A stretch of DNA of 64,000 nt from Amblyomma americanum (Eukaryota; Arthropoda; Arachnida; Ixodida; Ixodidae): assembly GCF_052857255.1 (NCBI RefSeq), contig NC_135506.1, forward strand, positions 76,341,056 to 76,405,055, given 5' to 3'. Below the pieces are notes generated by a model. It saw only the letters and a list, made by a program, of their open reading frames with translations, searched no databases and was not told the DNA's origin. The stretch's first letter is position 1, and each line of letters begins with the position of its first letter. The translations under genes were made by a program, and so were the position numbers. Below are positions 32,760 to 44,100 of the stretch, piece after piece.

Positions 32760-34720
32760 AAGGACTGCAAAGCTATCTTATCAGAGAATGAACCTACTGT
32801 TTCATGAGCACAGCAGTGCAGCAGGTAACGGCCATGCGGTACTGTTTTGCTCGGAAGCGATACAGCCCACCGGTCTGCGCGGTGTGGAATGGACGCAGGC
32901 TGCTTGGACCATCCGGACGAGGACAGCTAGGACGCGCGCTCGCTGAAGCCGCTCCGTACCGTGCTTATGCACGCCGAAAAATCCTTAACGTGCTCCAGCA
33001 CGCGCTTGCAAACTCTTGCTGCATTCACGGCGCATTATTTGAGTACCGAGCATGCTCCCAGAGTTCAACGTTGTCTGCTACCGCTTGCCTATGCAACGAG
33101 CTGCTCCCGACCAACCCCGGCGGGTCGCCATCACCGCGAGTGACAATACAAAGAAAATCGAAGCAGCTCACTCAGTGTTGCCCGCTACAGCGTCAAGCTC
33201 TTTCCGCCGATGCACCAAGGCGGATTTTCAGCTTTATAGTGTCCCCGGCACAGCTCCTCGCTTCCGATTACATTCTGTAATGCTTCAACAACGGACATGC
33301 CCGTAGCGTCAATGTGTTACAGGGCTTCAGCCGCAGCGGGACGGCATGTCGGTATCAGTCGGCGGCCCTCCCAAAATGGTTCCCCGTCCAGCGCAAAGAT
33401 CGGACGAGCACAGACGTCCTCTGGTTCTCGGCACCGGTGGGTACCATGGCTACACATAGGTGCGAATTGACGGTCGCTCTGCGTAGCTCCCACTTTCAGT
33501 TCTTGACTGTGCACTAAAGATTGAAAGGACCGCTCACCTGATTCCGGCGTCAATGCGAGTAGCGGCGTCACTTTTGTAGCTGGGCAGACTAGGCCTGAGG
33601 CGCCATGTTGGTATTTTCCAACAGTGCAATGCTCTTCGGCACTTCCTACGGACGGCTGCAGGGTTCTTGTGTTGGTAGTGAGCCAGTCGCACCGTATATA
33701 TTCTTGATGCTGAGTGAACGAACTTCCGCGACGCAAGCGTGCGTATCGCTAGCAAGCAGCGACCTGTCGGATCCGATGTGGGCCCGGCCTGACTCCGCTC
33801 TTGCTGCCGCTCTGGTAGGATCACGTCACTCTTCTCCCTGGGTTAGTGTTCCTGTAAATGCTCCCCAGGAACACTACCGTGGATGTCTCCGTGGGACACA
33901 ACTTGGGCCAGGGGGCGCTGCGGACGCCAGTGAACAGCGCCTTCTCCGAGCGACTCCTTCTAGTTGATCGGGCATGATGACGAGCTTCGCCACTGACTTG
34001 TGTGCGTTGCCTCGCCCGCGCGTGAAGGAAACTAGTTTCGCGCGCGCACTCGTTCTTTCTGGCTTCTTCTTGTGGCTTTGTGGGGGGAATGTGCTCGATT
34101 TCTGCCACCCATATCGCGGGGGCACAGCGCTTCGGCGCCGTTGTGAGAGGAGCTTGCTTCGCGCGCGCTATGCTCTCTCTGCTCGTGCATGGACGCCGTT
34201 ATGAGAGGACCGCGCCCGCTCGAGAGTTTTTCTCGTGCTTTGACACTGCTGCGAAAATTTTGCTCACGCTTTCGTGCTTTAGAGAGGGAGCAGCTCGTGT
34301 GCGCGGCGTCAAGCAAACAATCCAAAATGGCGCTGTTTTCGTCACGCCCTAGTTTAGTGCCCAGAGCGCATAACCACGCGGTGTACGAAATGAAAACTGA
34401 AATTTAGCCTACCTTCGAACGAAACTGGCACGAATGCGTTTCGCGTATTTTTTTTTCTTCGTCTCTTCTAACTGCGCTAGCTCGGCTCGATCTGCTTGCT
34501 TCCGCCTTGTGTGCTGGTACGTGTTTCTGCTGCCTTTTTCTTTTCCCTTTCCGCGGTGCTTCAATAGCTTTGGCGCTATGCTGCTCACCCCAGGTCAAAT
34601 CGCGCCGCGTTTAGATTTGTGCGAACGTTTTTCGCGATGTCGGTGCGCATTAATGAATCCCATTCGGCTGAACTTTGAGAGTGTTAGCATGGGCTTGCGG
34701 CTTATGCGACCTATATGGTA
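32760..34720. promoter_or_regulatory. CpG-rich promoter-like region
   Basis: Base composition changes from AT-rich to CpG-dense over about 2 kb, upstream of the minus-strand zinc-finger gene. Words such as GCGCGCGC, CGCGCG and a YY1-like CCAAAATGGCG (34321-34331) are frequent. Overlapping open frames on both strands are typical of CpG-rich DNA and carry no domains. It could serve the zinc-finger gene and perhaps a divergent transcript to the right. No TATA box or unambiguous initiator can be pointed to. Confidence 0.45.
33845..33875. repeat. Short palindromic motif, copy 1
   Basis: AGTGTTCCTGTA and its inverted counterpart AGGAACACT flank a short loop, forming a hairpin of about nine perfect pairs. 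The same motif recurs at 44310-44341 and, degenerate, near 44209. It lies in the CpG-rich region with no coding context. Confidence 0.6.
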
Positions 34721-35654
34721 ACGCATTGCCGTTCGTATACCGGCGTCGCGCTCGCCTAGCCGCTTCTTCCACATGGTCGTATTTACTGTAGATGGCGTAT
34801 TTACTTTACGGATATCTAAAAAGAATATCTGCTGTTCAGGAGCCCTTCAAAAATGGCTTTGCGCATAATCTACATGCAGCCTTAGGACGTTAAACTCACA
34901 AACCACTGGCACAACTCAGTTCCCATGAGCATCAACGTGGCACGTAACAGTATTGCGCGGCCGCCCGAGGTCTACACTCTGTAATTTGCAGAGCCACACT
35001 GCTACGCGTGTGTACGACAGAGACACAGGGTTAGTTCACATGTGGAATCGTGTCTGCCATCTTCACCTTCACAGTTGTATGTGCTGCAAGTTTTACATGG
35101 TGTTGGCCGACAAAGTGCACATTTAATAAGTGCCCGCCAGCTCTCTGTCCTGTTGCCGCAGGTGATGGATCATTAGTATTATTTTTAATCAATAATGCAC
35201 CGCTACTTCGCATTGAACGATCCCTACAACTTGGGTAATTTCTGTTCACAGCACACACGGCAGTAAGCAAATGCGTGATTCCAGGGAAGCACACAAGACA
35301 AGCAAGGCGCTTCCCCACCTTTATGCAACGACAGTGCAGCGTGATACTTCAATCACCGCGTAAAAACTGCCCACCGATGGACATAAACGGCGCACTGTGC
35401 AGTCGTCAGGCTGTGCTCGCATCCGCCGCGCCCGCGAGGAGACGGGCGCGCGCAGCACGCGAGCACGGCCAGTCTGAGCGCCCCGGCGCTGTCGTGCCCG
35501 ATCGAGGCTTCAGAATTCCGTCGCTACGAGAGGAGGGCGACTCTGTCGTCGCGCGGCAAACTTTAGGATGGAGTCCCTATACTTTCGCGCTTGCATAGCG
35601 TGTTTTGACTCGTGTTTCCTGGCGTTTTGGTGAATGGTCAATAACATACCTGGG
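34721..35654. other. Gene-free stretch including a SINE tail relic
   Basis: At about 34820-34905 AGGAGCCCTTCA, GCGCATAAT and TTAGGACGTTAAACTC correspond to the 3' body and tail of the SINE family, with the head lost. The remainder holds a GC-rich block (35400-35540) without domains. Confidence 0.5.
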
Positions 35655-35835
35655 GCCATGGAGTTTTTACTATTAACTAGAGGGAAAGCTGGCGACCGCC
35701 TATGGGAGTTTGCATGGAGCTTCCTCAAGACCACCTGAACCACAATGGGCATGGAGGAAAAAAGTTTTTTCCTCCATGACCATGGGCGCTCTAAGCATCA
35801 TGAGGCGGTGAGCTACCGACTGCAGAACCACAGCT
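35655..35835 (+). repeat. Relic related to the foldback core, with a perfect palindrome
   Basis: GGAGTTTTTACTATTAACTAG and GAGGGAAAGCTGGCG match the central part of the foldback element at 36190-36300, as do CACCTGAACC, ATGGGCGC and GGTGAGCTAC further on. Between them is an extra segment containing a perfect inverted repeat, CATGGAGGAAAAAA (35750-35763) and its complement at 35765-35778 with a single-base loop. It is a diverged relative of the neighbouring element. Confidence 0.6.
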
Positions 35836-36011
35836 TTTGGCCAAACAATAATGAAGAAACAAACGTTGTTCGATAACCAAGAATGTCCTGGCATTCAATG
35901 TCCTGTCTACAAATTGCAACACACGAGCAGAAAACCTTGTAAATATAAAGTTTGCCCAAAATAAGCGGTGGCTTGCTCTCCTATTGGCCAAGTATTGTAG
36001 ACAACAAAAGC

Positions 36012-36548
36012 CAACATTTCGTGCTTAACAGGCACTTTTTAAAAAATATGTTCTTGAAAAAGTTTTGTCGCTTCAACACTTTAAGAGGTTTTTTATTGAC
36101 ATTTAAAGAAGCAGAAACCGTTTATTTGCGTCGTGTGCTGTTGCGTTTTAGCTACTATGGCTTTTGTGCACTACGTTTGCGCCAAAGTCGTCTGCGGCAT
36201 AGAGTTTCTTGCTATTAACTAGAGGGAAAGATGGCGGCGCTGCACCTGAACCTCCATGGGCGCGCTGAGGCGATGAGCTACTTGGTGCGGAACAGTAGGT
36301 TTTTTTCAGGAACACAGTGTGGCGTTACTGAGATGTCCCATTCCGTATCTACGGCGCGCGAAGACGACTTCGGCGTAAAAGTAGTCTGCAAAAGCCATAG
36401 TATAGCGAAAACGCAACCGCACACGACGCCAATAAAAGGTTTTTGTTTTCCGTAATGCTGTGAAAAAACCTTTTAAAATGTTAAAGCGACAACATTTAAA
36501 ATCAACACATTTCTTTTTAAAATTGCGCCTGTTAAGCACGAAATATTG
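36012..36548. mobile_element. Foldback hairpin element with arms of about 190 bp
   Basis: The left arm (36012-36199) and right arm (about 36345-36548) are reverse complements with scattered mismatches: ATTTCGTGCTTAACAGGC at the outer edge, AGGTTTTTT, TTGCGTCGTGTGC, CTATGGCTTTTG and AAGTCGTCT inward. The 145-bp centre holds AAGATGGCGGCGC and is shared with the relic at 35.66 kb. There is no transposase frame, so it is a non-autonomous foldback or MITE. Its right terminus coincides with the first bases of the gypsy LTR (TGTCACG from 36547), so the LTR element either inserted at its end or truncated it. Confidence 0.75.
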
Positions 36549-36742
36549 TCACGGGTCGTTCAGACGACGCGGGTGGAAGGAACGATGGGGGACGAGTACC
36601 ACAGGAGCAGGCGCCAGAGACAGGCAAAGCGGTCGCGGCCGGGCTCACGAGCGAGTTCTGCCGAGCTTCTACCTCTTCACCGTCGATCGGCACACAGCTG
36701 GTTGAAGATGACGTTAAGTGCAAAATCATAACACACACGGCA
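36547..36742 (-). repeat. 3' LTR of gypsy element 1, with adjoining polypurine tract
   Basis: On the minus strand the polypurine tract GGGAGGGAAGCAG (complement of 36743-36755) precedes TGCCGTGTG, and the LTR ends CCCGTGACA at 36547. The 5'-TG...CA-3' ends and about 196-bp length suit a short-LTR gypsy family. The boundaries are inferred from these ends alone because the partner LTR is absent. Confidence 0.6.
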
Positions 36743-36829
36743 CTGCTTCCCTCCCGAAAGGCGCATCGTCCCGATGCGCAGAGAGGCAAAATTAAGGCTG
36801 AAAAACATGTGCAGAGCGCGAAGAGTTAG

Positions 36830-37940
36830 GCCACGTGCTCCGAGCGGCTACAGTACGCTTCCAGGCGAGCTACGTGAATAACTTCAGACAAGGCTGGCGA
36901 CGTGACGCTCGCGTCACGATCGGCAGCATCTCGTAATTTAACTCGCCTATACGGCGGATCACTTCGTACGGGCCAAAGTATTGTTTCAGCAGCTTCTCGC
37001 TAAGACCACGGCGCCGAATTGGAGTCCACTCCCACACTCGATCACCAGGATTGAACTGAACATCACGGTGTCCTTGGTTGTATCGGCGAGCATCGATTTG
37101 CTGGCGGGCTTAGATGCGAAGGCGGGCCAACTGTCGGGCTTCTTCCGCAAGTTGAGCGACGAGTTGAGCATCGGCGTGAGCGTAGACGTCTGGCTGGTCG
37201 GGAAGCATAGCGTTGAACATGGTAACGACTTCCCGGCCATGCACCAGGCGGAATGGCGAAAATACGATGGTTTCTTGAACCGCAGAGTTGTACGCAAAAG
37301 TTACGTACGGTAACACTTCGTCCCAGGTTCGGTGTTCGATGTCGACATACATTGAGTGCATGTCAGCCAAGGTCTTGTTAAGGCGCTCGGTCAGTCCGTT
37401 TGTTTGCGGGTGGTATGCGGTAGTTCTGCGGTATCGGTGTGGCTTCAGCTCAGTATCTGTGAGATAAGTTGAGACGTAAATGCTGCACTACGATCAGTTA
37501 TCAGACCTCTGGGGCACTGTGTCGAAGTACGACGGACTCAACGAAAAACTTTGCCACATCCCAAGCCGTTGATGTCGGCAGAGCACGTGATTCGGCATAC
37601 AGCGTGAGGTAGTCCGTCGGAACAACGATCCATCGGTTGCCCGATTGCGACTTCGGAAAGGATCCGAGTAGGTTCATACCGATCTGCTGGAGCGGACTGA
37701 GCGGTGGAATGATGGGGTGAAGGAGTCCCGCATGCTTCACGGGTGGAGTCTTGCGCCGTTGACACTCGTGTCAGGCCTTGGTGTAATGGCAGACGGTCTT
37801 GCCAAGTTGTGGCTAATAGTACTTGGAACGTATTCGCGCGAGCGTTCGACTGAGCCCCAAGTGGCCCGAGGAGGGGGTCATCATGAGGCGCTTCTATAAT
37901 TTCGTCGCGTAGATCAATGGGCACAACTAAAGCCATGACC
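36830..37940 (-). pseudogene. gypsy 1 integrase remnant
   Basis: The segment at 37936-37740 has the N-terminal zinc-binding region (LRDEIIEAPHDDP) in broken frame. At 37740-37501 is the catalytic core start, where QIGMNLLGSFP shows the first catalytic Asp changed to Asn (the family has GMDLLG), followed by WIVVPTDYLT. The core resumes after a stop, and 37370-37110 gives HRTWDEVLPYVTFAYNSA and the FSPFRLVHGRE motif. A C-terminal SH3-like tail (GDRVWEWTP-type) runs to about 36880. There are multiple stops. Intact integrase would insert the cDNA into chromosomes; this one cannot. Confidence 0.8.
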
Positions 37941-38031
37941 TCGGGCTCAGGGCAAAGTTCTTTATATAAAAAATGTTGTCTCGAAGGCGTAAATTACGTA
38001 CTATGCGTACAAAAGGGCGAGGAACTATGCC

Positions 38032-39251
38032 TCATTGACCCTCCAAATGTGAGACCACGTCGCGAAGGTCGGGGTCGAGTCGCTGCCGCGCCGCCATATC
38101 GTCGGTACTTAGAGCTCCTAAGAAGATCTCATACTCGTCATCCGTATCAGCAGGCGCGGATTCAACGGGAACGCGGGAAAGGCGGTCAGCATCAGTGTGT
38201 CTGCGACCAGACTTATAGACGATCGTAGCGTCGAATTCTTTCGGTCGAAGGGCCCACCGCGCAAGTCGGCCTGCAGGGCCCTTAGATTGGTCAGCCAGCA
38301 CAGAGAGTGGTGGTCTGTGACCACCTGGAATGGGCGTCCAAACAGATAGGGTCTGAACTTTGTGATCGCCCAAATTACTGCGAGGGATTCTTTTTCGGTG
38401 GTCGAGTAATTGGTTTCCGCCTTGGACAAAACACGACTGGCGTATGCGATGACACGTTCGGCGCCGTTCTGGTGCTGGATCAAGACAGTTCCGATGATCG
38501 TGTTACTAGCGTCAGTGTGTACCTCTGTCGCGGCGTCCTGATCAAAATGGCCTAGGACAGGGGAAGCCTGCAGGCGTCGTTTTAGATGGTAAAATGCAAG
38601 CTGTTCTTCACTGGACCACTGGAATGGGACGGACTCCTTCGTGAGGCGGATAAGCGGTGCGGCGATATCCGAAAAGTTGGGAACAAAGCGCCTGTAGTAA
38701 GCGCAGAGGCCCAGGAACCTCCGCACGGCGTTCTTGTCTGATGTCGTCGGGCAGGAAGCGACGGCTACTTTTTTGTCGGGATCAGGACGGACGCCCTAAT
38801 GACTGACGACGTGACCCAGAAATTTCAGTTCGTCATTTGCAAACTGGCACTTCGTAGGCTTGAGGGTGAGGCCGGCGTTTCTGATAGCCTTTAGGACTGC
38901 TTTTAGGCGAACAAGATGTTTATGAAACGTGCTGGAAAAAATGATATCATCAAGGTAGACAAGACATGTTCGCCATTTGAGGCCGGTGAGCACGGTGTCC
39001 ATAACGCGCTGGAAGGTCGCTCGAGCAGTACAGAGTCCGAAGCGAATCACCTTGAACTCATACAGTCCATCCGGGGTGATGAAAGTCGTCTTTTCTCTGT
39101 CGCGCTCATCGAGTTCTATCTGCCAATACCCACTTTTAAGGTCGATGGACGAAAAGTAACGGGCATGGCGCAGGCGGTCAAGCGCGTCATCGATGCGCGG
39201 AAGTGGATATATGTCCTTTTTCGTGACTATTGAGGCGCCAGTAGTGAACAC
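38032..39251 (-). pseudogene. gypsy 1 reverse transcriptase core and RNase H remnant
   Basis: Two long pieces survive. The one at 39251-38796 has YFSSIDLKSGYWQI (motif A Asp present) and CLVYLDDIIF (YxDD present). The one at 38726-38118 has the connection region, then the RNase H signature EVHTDASNTIIG, ETNYSTTEKESLAVIW and QVVTDHHSLCWL, with a frame change before RLARWALRPKEFD. Catalytic residues are largely kept, so decay is mainly by indels. Ty3/gypsy assignment is firm. Confidence 0.85.
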
Positions 39252-39985
39252 AAAAGCGAAGGGTGCCCTTTTTTTTCATCACCAGCACCACTGGAGCAGC
39301 CCAAGGGCGGTGACATGGTTGGATAATGTCATCGGCCAACATTTCGCGCACTTGATGTTGTATTGTTTCACGTTCTTTTAACGAAACCCGATAAGGTGAC
39401 TGACGAACAGGATGGACAGCGTCGTCGGTTATTATTCTGTGCTTTGCTATTGGCGTTTGGCGAACCCCGGCTGACGTAGAAAAGCTGTCGTGGAACTCAC
39501 CCAGCAGAGCGAGAAGCTCGTCTCTCTCCTGAGCAGAGAGTTGCGGGGCAGTGCTGACACCTAAAGGAGGCACGGAGGGCTGGGGAGGGGGCGGACAAGA
39601 AGGAGCCGCAGAGGTGGTCTCAGCATCGACAGGGGCGCTGAGGCGCTCGATGAGGCCGATTACGGCGCCCTTGGTGAGGTGCTGCGGAGCGCCGCAAAAA
39701 TTGGTGACGAGGACTTTGGCGCAGCCAGAGTAAATCCGCGTGACACCTCTAGCAACACCAACACCCCTGTCAAGAAGCAGCTGCACACTGCCTTCAAGAA
39801 GGACTTCGCCAGAGGCAACCGGTGCGGACCCTACCAGGAGAAACAAGCTCGATTCAGGCGGCAAAGTGACGTGGTCCGCTAAGATGCGCGCCTCGGATAA
39901 CGACGGCTCGGAGCTCGGCGGGTCAAACGAAGGTTGACGAAGGGTGAGGTGGCAGCTGGCGAGGTTAATTACAGCGCCGAACTCC
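39187..39985 (-). pseudogene. gypsy 1 protease end and reverse transcriptase N-terminus
   Basis: On the minus strand the region begins with [15 protein letters not shown], a typical stretch just after the retroviral-type protease flap. It continues through a linker (VTNFCGAPQHLTKGAVIG), a Pro-rich segment, and the RT fingers (YRVSLKERETIQHQVREML, PWAAPVVLVMKKKG). A frame change near 39200-39250 separates it from the RT core. The active-site DTG of the protease is not present, so truncation is within the protease. Confidence 0.75.
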
Positions 39986-40064
39986 GATGGATGGATGGAT
40001 GGATGGATGGATGGATGGATGGACGGACGGACGGACGGACGGACGGACGCACGGACGCATGGAT
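39986..40064. repeat. GATG/GGAC tetranucleotide microsatellite, LINE 3' tail
   Basis: GATG units run from 39986 to about 40022, followed by GGAC units to about 40064. It abuts the 3' end of the LINE on the minus strand, so it is best read as that LINE's simple-repeat tail (TCCA/TCCG on the element strand). Confidence 0.85.
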
Positions 40065-40103
40065 ACGGCTGAACCCTTTAAATCGGGCGGGGGTTCAAGC
40101 CAC

Positions 40104-43100
40104 CTAGCCATGACTTATGAAATTTTGCTCTTGTCTTGATTTTACCCACCAATCAGATAAACTTCGTGTGGTTACTTCTACCCGCTTAAAATCTACTATC
40201 CCTTCACTGTCTTCAAACCCCAATGCCTTGGATAAATCAGCGCCGCTGCTTTCCACTCCAGGGTAAAGCCCTTTACAGAAAACTATCAAGTGTTCAGCCG
40301 TTTCCTTCTCCTCTCCGCATGCAACGCACAACGTGTCTATCTCGTGGTACCTGACTCTATATGTCTTAGTCTGCAAAACTCCCGTCCTGGTCTCAACCAT
40401 CAACGAACTTCCCCTACAATTTTCATAAATACTTTCTTTGGCAATTTCCTGCTTAAAAATCCTGTATGTTCCCAATGCTGATTTCGCCAGCATCCCTGTT
40501 TTCCACAGAGCTCTCTGTTTCTTTATCCTTCTTCTTAACCGATAATTGCTGATTTGCCCCCTACTGCTGTCCAGATATTTGCTTGTGAATTTTCTAGTTC
40601 GCTTTCTCTATTTCGTGTCAAGATTTCTGATATACAGGTATCTGAAAACTTTCCTAGCCCACTGCTTTTCCCCCATTTTTCTCAATCGCTCCTCAATTGC
40701 CATCTTACTGCTAGGTTCTCTGCTCTCGAACGACGCCCATCCCATACCACCCTGTACACCCTGATTTTGTGCACTGTCATGTGCTCCCAAAGCTAGCCTC
40801 CCTACGCCACGTTGTTTAATTTCTAACCTTGCTTGAACATCTGGTCTCATGCTCAGGACCGCATTACCGAAAGTCAGGCTAGGAACCATCACCCCTTTCC
40901 AGATCTCTCTTACCACTTCATACCTATTGTAATTCCATAGTGCCCTATTTTTCATGACAGCTGCATTCCTACTAGCTTTATTCATTACATATTTTTCATG
41001 CTCTGTCAGATACTCAGCACCGTTATTTATACAAACCCAAGATACGTGTACTCATCCACTACTTTTAGCGTGAACTCCTGTATTCTACGCTGGCCGACCT
41101 CATCATTAAATATCATGACTGCAGTTTTTTGTTTACTAAATTTGAAACCTAATCTATCTCCCTCTGTACCACATATGTCTATCAACTTCTGTAAATCTTC
41201 CTTGTTGTCGGCCATTGGCACTATATCATCGGCGTATATTAGTCCCGGTAACGACTGTTTAATCCATCCTACTTGCTTTAAAAAAGAAAGGTTGAAACCT
41301 AGTCCGCTCCTCTCAAGCTTGGTCTCCGACCCTTGCAGGTACAACATGAACAACAAAGGAGACAGAGGACACCTTGCCTAAGCCCCCGCTATATCTCTAC
41401 AGGCTGTGATACATTCTTTTTCCCCATTTTATATGCACTCTGCTACCTTTATATATATCTTTAAAAGATTAATTACTCCATCTTCCACGTCCAATGTGCC
41501 CAGTATGTCCCACAGATACTCTTGAATAACGTTGTTGTAGGCTCCCTTAATATCCAGAAATGCTGTCCATAGGGGCCTTTGTTCCTTTTCAGCAATCTCT
41601 ATACACTGCGTCAACGAAAACACATTGTCCTCCAACCTCCTTTGTTTCCGGAACCCGTTTTGTAGCTCCCCTAGCACCTCCTCGTTCTCCACCCAAGCCT
41701 GCAATCTGCATCATCACCCTATAAACCACAGATGTCACTGTTATGGGACGGTAGTTACTTACGTCAGCTTTGTCCCCCTTTCCCTTACATATCAAGTTCA
41801 TTATACTTAATCGCCGTTCATCGGGGACTTTCACATCCACTATAATTTTATTCACTACCTGTATTAATGTTTGCTTGGATTTTGGTCCTAGGTTCTTTAT
41901 TAACGTAATCGGAGTACCGTATGGTCCTGTTGATGTGCCACTAGGAACCTTCTCTCCCCTTTCCCACTTTCTTTGCTCAAGTGAAGCTATTGCAGTAACC
42001 GGTCTATCCTCCTTCGATAAATTATGTGCAACATTTCTTTCTCGAAATTTTTTTCCCGTCTTTGTTCCTATGTGTTTTATCGCTTCATCCCCTTCTGGTC
42101 GAATACCTTGATCTGTAACAATAAAGTTTGTTCTAGTCTGGTCTTATTACTCATTGCATTTAGATTTTTCCAGAATTTTTGAGCTGCTTTTCTATCCTTG
42201 TTATTTACTTTTGACATCCATTGGGCACCCTTTCTTCTGATATTCTCATTCATCAAATAGGATGCTTCCCTTCTACACTTTATGAAGGTATCCCATTTTC
42301 TGTCTACTTCAACTTATGGTTCCCCCCTCTTCTTGGAATATCTGTGTTCCTTGGACGCTTCCTAACGTTTCTCTATCGCCCTTTTGACCTCCTCATCCCA
42401 CTAACTCTTCAGTTTGCGTCTTTTCCCTTTTAGCTTTACTCGCACCTTAGCTAGCTCTAGCTACAGTAATCGAGGTAATTTTTATAAGTCCATTCTGGTT
42501 CACTATCCTCAAAAATTACTTTCTCAATTTGTTTGGCTGCTGCTTCCAATTGCTTTTCTGAGTAAAAATTCCCCACTGATTGTTCATCTCGCTTCAGTCC
42601 TACATTGGTTTTTCTTCTGAAACTCAACTTGATACGCTTGTGGTCACTACCTAGACTTCTGGAACCATGTTCATCTATGCTCATTACCCCTAACCTATTA
42701 CACATCCTCTGTGACATTAGAGCATAATCTATCGTCGAGTGCAGACTCCCTGCCTTCCATGTTATGAGCCCTACACACTTCTCGGTACTGCTGCATAAAC
42801 CTAAATCAGGCCTGTCACACATGTCCTGTAGCATGCTTCCTGTCGAATCTGTGTACCCATCCAGGTGTTCTATATGTGCGTTGATGTCGCCTAATATAAT
42901 TATCTCGCCCTGTCCTTTCAGCTCATCAATGTCGCTTGCAATACATTCTAACATTTTCCTGTTTTCCTCTCTTGCATTAGCTCCGGTCCACAGATGTACA
43001 AAGCCAAAGAGTGTTTGCTCCCCTGCCACTTTTCATTTTAGCCATAAATGTTCCTTGCATCCCAGTTTAACCCTTTGAAAATTCTTACTTTTATGAATGA

Positions 43101-43291
43101 ATGCCCCAGTTCCCACCCCAATTTCTGGTGCCCTCTGTTCTATTGCAATATTCCGATGCGTAGTCTGGGTTACAGGGTGGTTGCTCCATGTCTCTAAGAT
43201 GCGTTTCCACTAAACTATATACCATTAATTCCTCCCGCCTTAACTGTTCTTCTATTTCCTCCCATTTCAGTCTATTCCTGCCACCTTGCAT
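40104..43291 (-). pseudogene. ORF2 remnant: endonuclease, reverse transcriptase, C-terminal Cys/His segment
   Basis: Endonuclease pieces show MVYSLVETHL (catalytic Glu), IIILGDINAHIE (Asp/Asn), STIDYALMS and LGSDHKRIKL (catalytic His). Reverse transcriptase pieces show NGFRKQRRLEDNV, TAFLDIKGAYNNV (motif A) and LIYADDIVPMAD (YADD retained). The C-terminal piece has CVACGEEKETAEHLIVFC, a CxxC...HxxxxC motif typical of LINE tails. Frame changes occur near 42440, 41870-42400, 41400, 41000 and 40550. Motif residues are mostly intact, so this copy is of moderate age. Confidence 0.8.
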
Positions 43292-43419
43292 GTTAAGGAA
43301 ACATATATCTGAATTAACTTGGCCCTGTCGCTTGTGTCTATGTCTTCTCCTATGGTTCCATCGTCCCTTTCATCTTGGTTCTTCCTTCTCTACACTGGTT
43401 CCCTCAGAACTCTGGGTCC

Positions 43420-44100
43420 CCCAAAAAAGCTGTTGCCTGGTGACCTATCCTACAACCCACCCTCTTACCAGTGGCACCACCGTAGTGAATGCCATCCTGT
43501 TCAAAAGGGTGGGGCCTAACCTCGCACACTAACCTTTTAACTTGCATTACCCCATATCTTAGACGTCGACTCATTAACCTAATTACACGGTTAGCCTCAA
43601 CGATCCTCCTTTACGTTTCGCTAGCCTGCCTCTGGACCTCTGGGATTGTGCATATGGTAACATGCACACTCTCAGAGGCCTCTCTAAGCCTACGCATCCC
43701 CACTTCTAACTTCTTCTCAAGATTCTGGCTCCTACCCTTCAGCACATCGTTGAGACCAGCATGGATAACGACAAGGTGTTCGCCATCCATTGTGCCCCCA
43801 CCACCTCCTGGGCTTTGGCCATTGCATATACCATGCACTTACCTGATTGGGCCTCCACCTGCACCCGCCTGTCCGCCTTCACTGTCGTCAAAACGTTTCC
43901 CTCAACCCTCGCTACGTTCAAGTCACCGACTACCAGAACCCTCCTGCGCTCTAACCGTTCGCTTCCTAACTGTGACTGTTGCCTTCTGGATCACACTACC
44001 TGTCTCTCCCGCTGCCGTACGCTACTGTCGCGAGTTTTTACCTCTTTCTCTTCCCCACTCAAAGCATGCTGCGTTACAGTACTGTACGATCGACTAGCCT
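43420..44100 (-). pseudogene. ORF1 remnant with SGNH/GDSL esterase-like domain
   Basis: Minus-strand frames give RRRVLVVGDLNVARV (block I), HLVVIHAGLNDVL (GxND block), VHVTICTIPEV and finally FEQDGIHYGGATG (Asp/His block V). This is the SGNH-hydrolase order found in ORF1 of some CR1/L2 LINEs, where it may bind lipid or RNP components. In block I the nucleophile Ser of the expected GDSN is Leu (43919-43921), so this copy would be inactive. A stop and frame changes also interrupt it. The long plus-strand frame opposite is a shadow. Confidence 0.75.

Larger units (their letters stand above)
36547..39985 (-). mobile_element. Ty3/gypsy retrotransposon 1, 5'-truncated and decayed
   Basis: Element order on the minus strand is end of protease, reverse transcriptase, RNase H, integrase, polypurine tract, 3' LTR, which is the Ty3/gypsy order. 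The 5' LTR, gag and most of the protease are missing: the sequence breaks off at 39985, directly against a GATG microsatellite that is the 3' tail of the next LINE. Frameshifts divide pol into at least five pieces and the first integrase Asp is lost, so the element is dead. No second LTR is seen in the window. Confidence 0.85.

Noticed and set aside
33974..34407. Overlapping 70-97-codon frames on both strands
   Set aside because: CpG-rich DNA lacks stop codons by composition; no domain in any frame.
43489..44097. 202-codon plus-strand frame
   Set aside because: It is the antisense shadow of the esterase-like ORF1 of the LINE.
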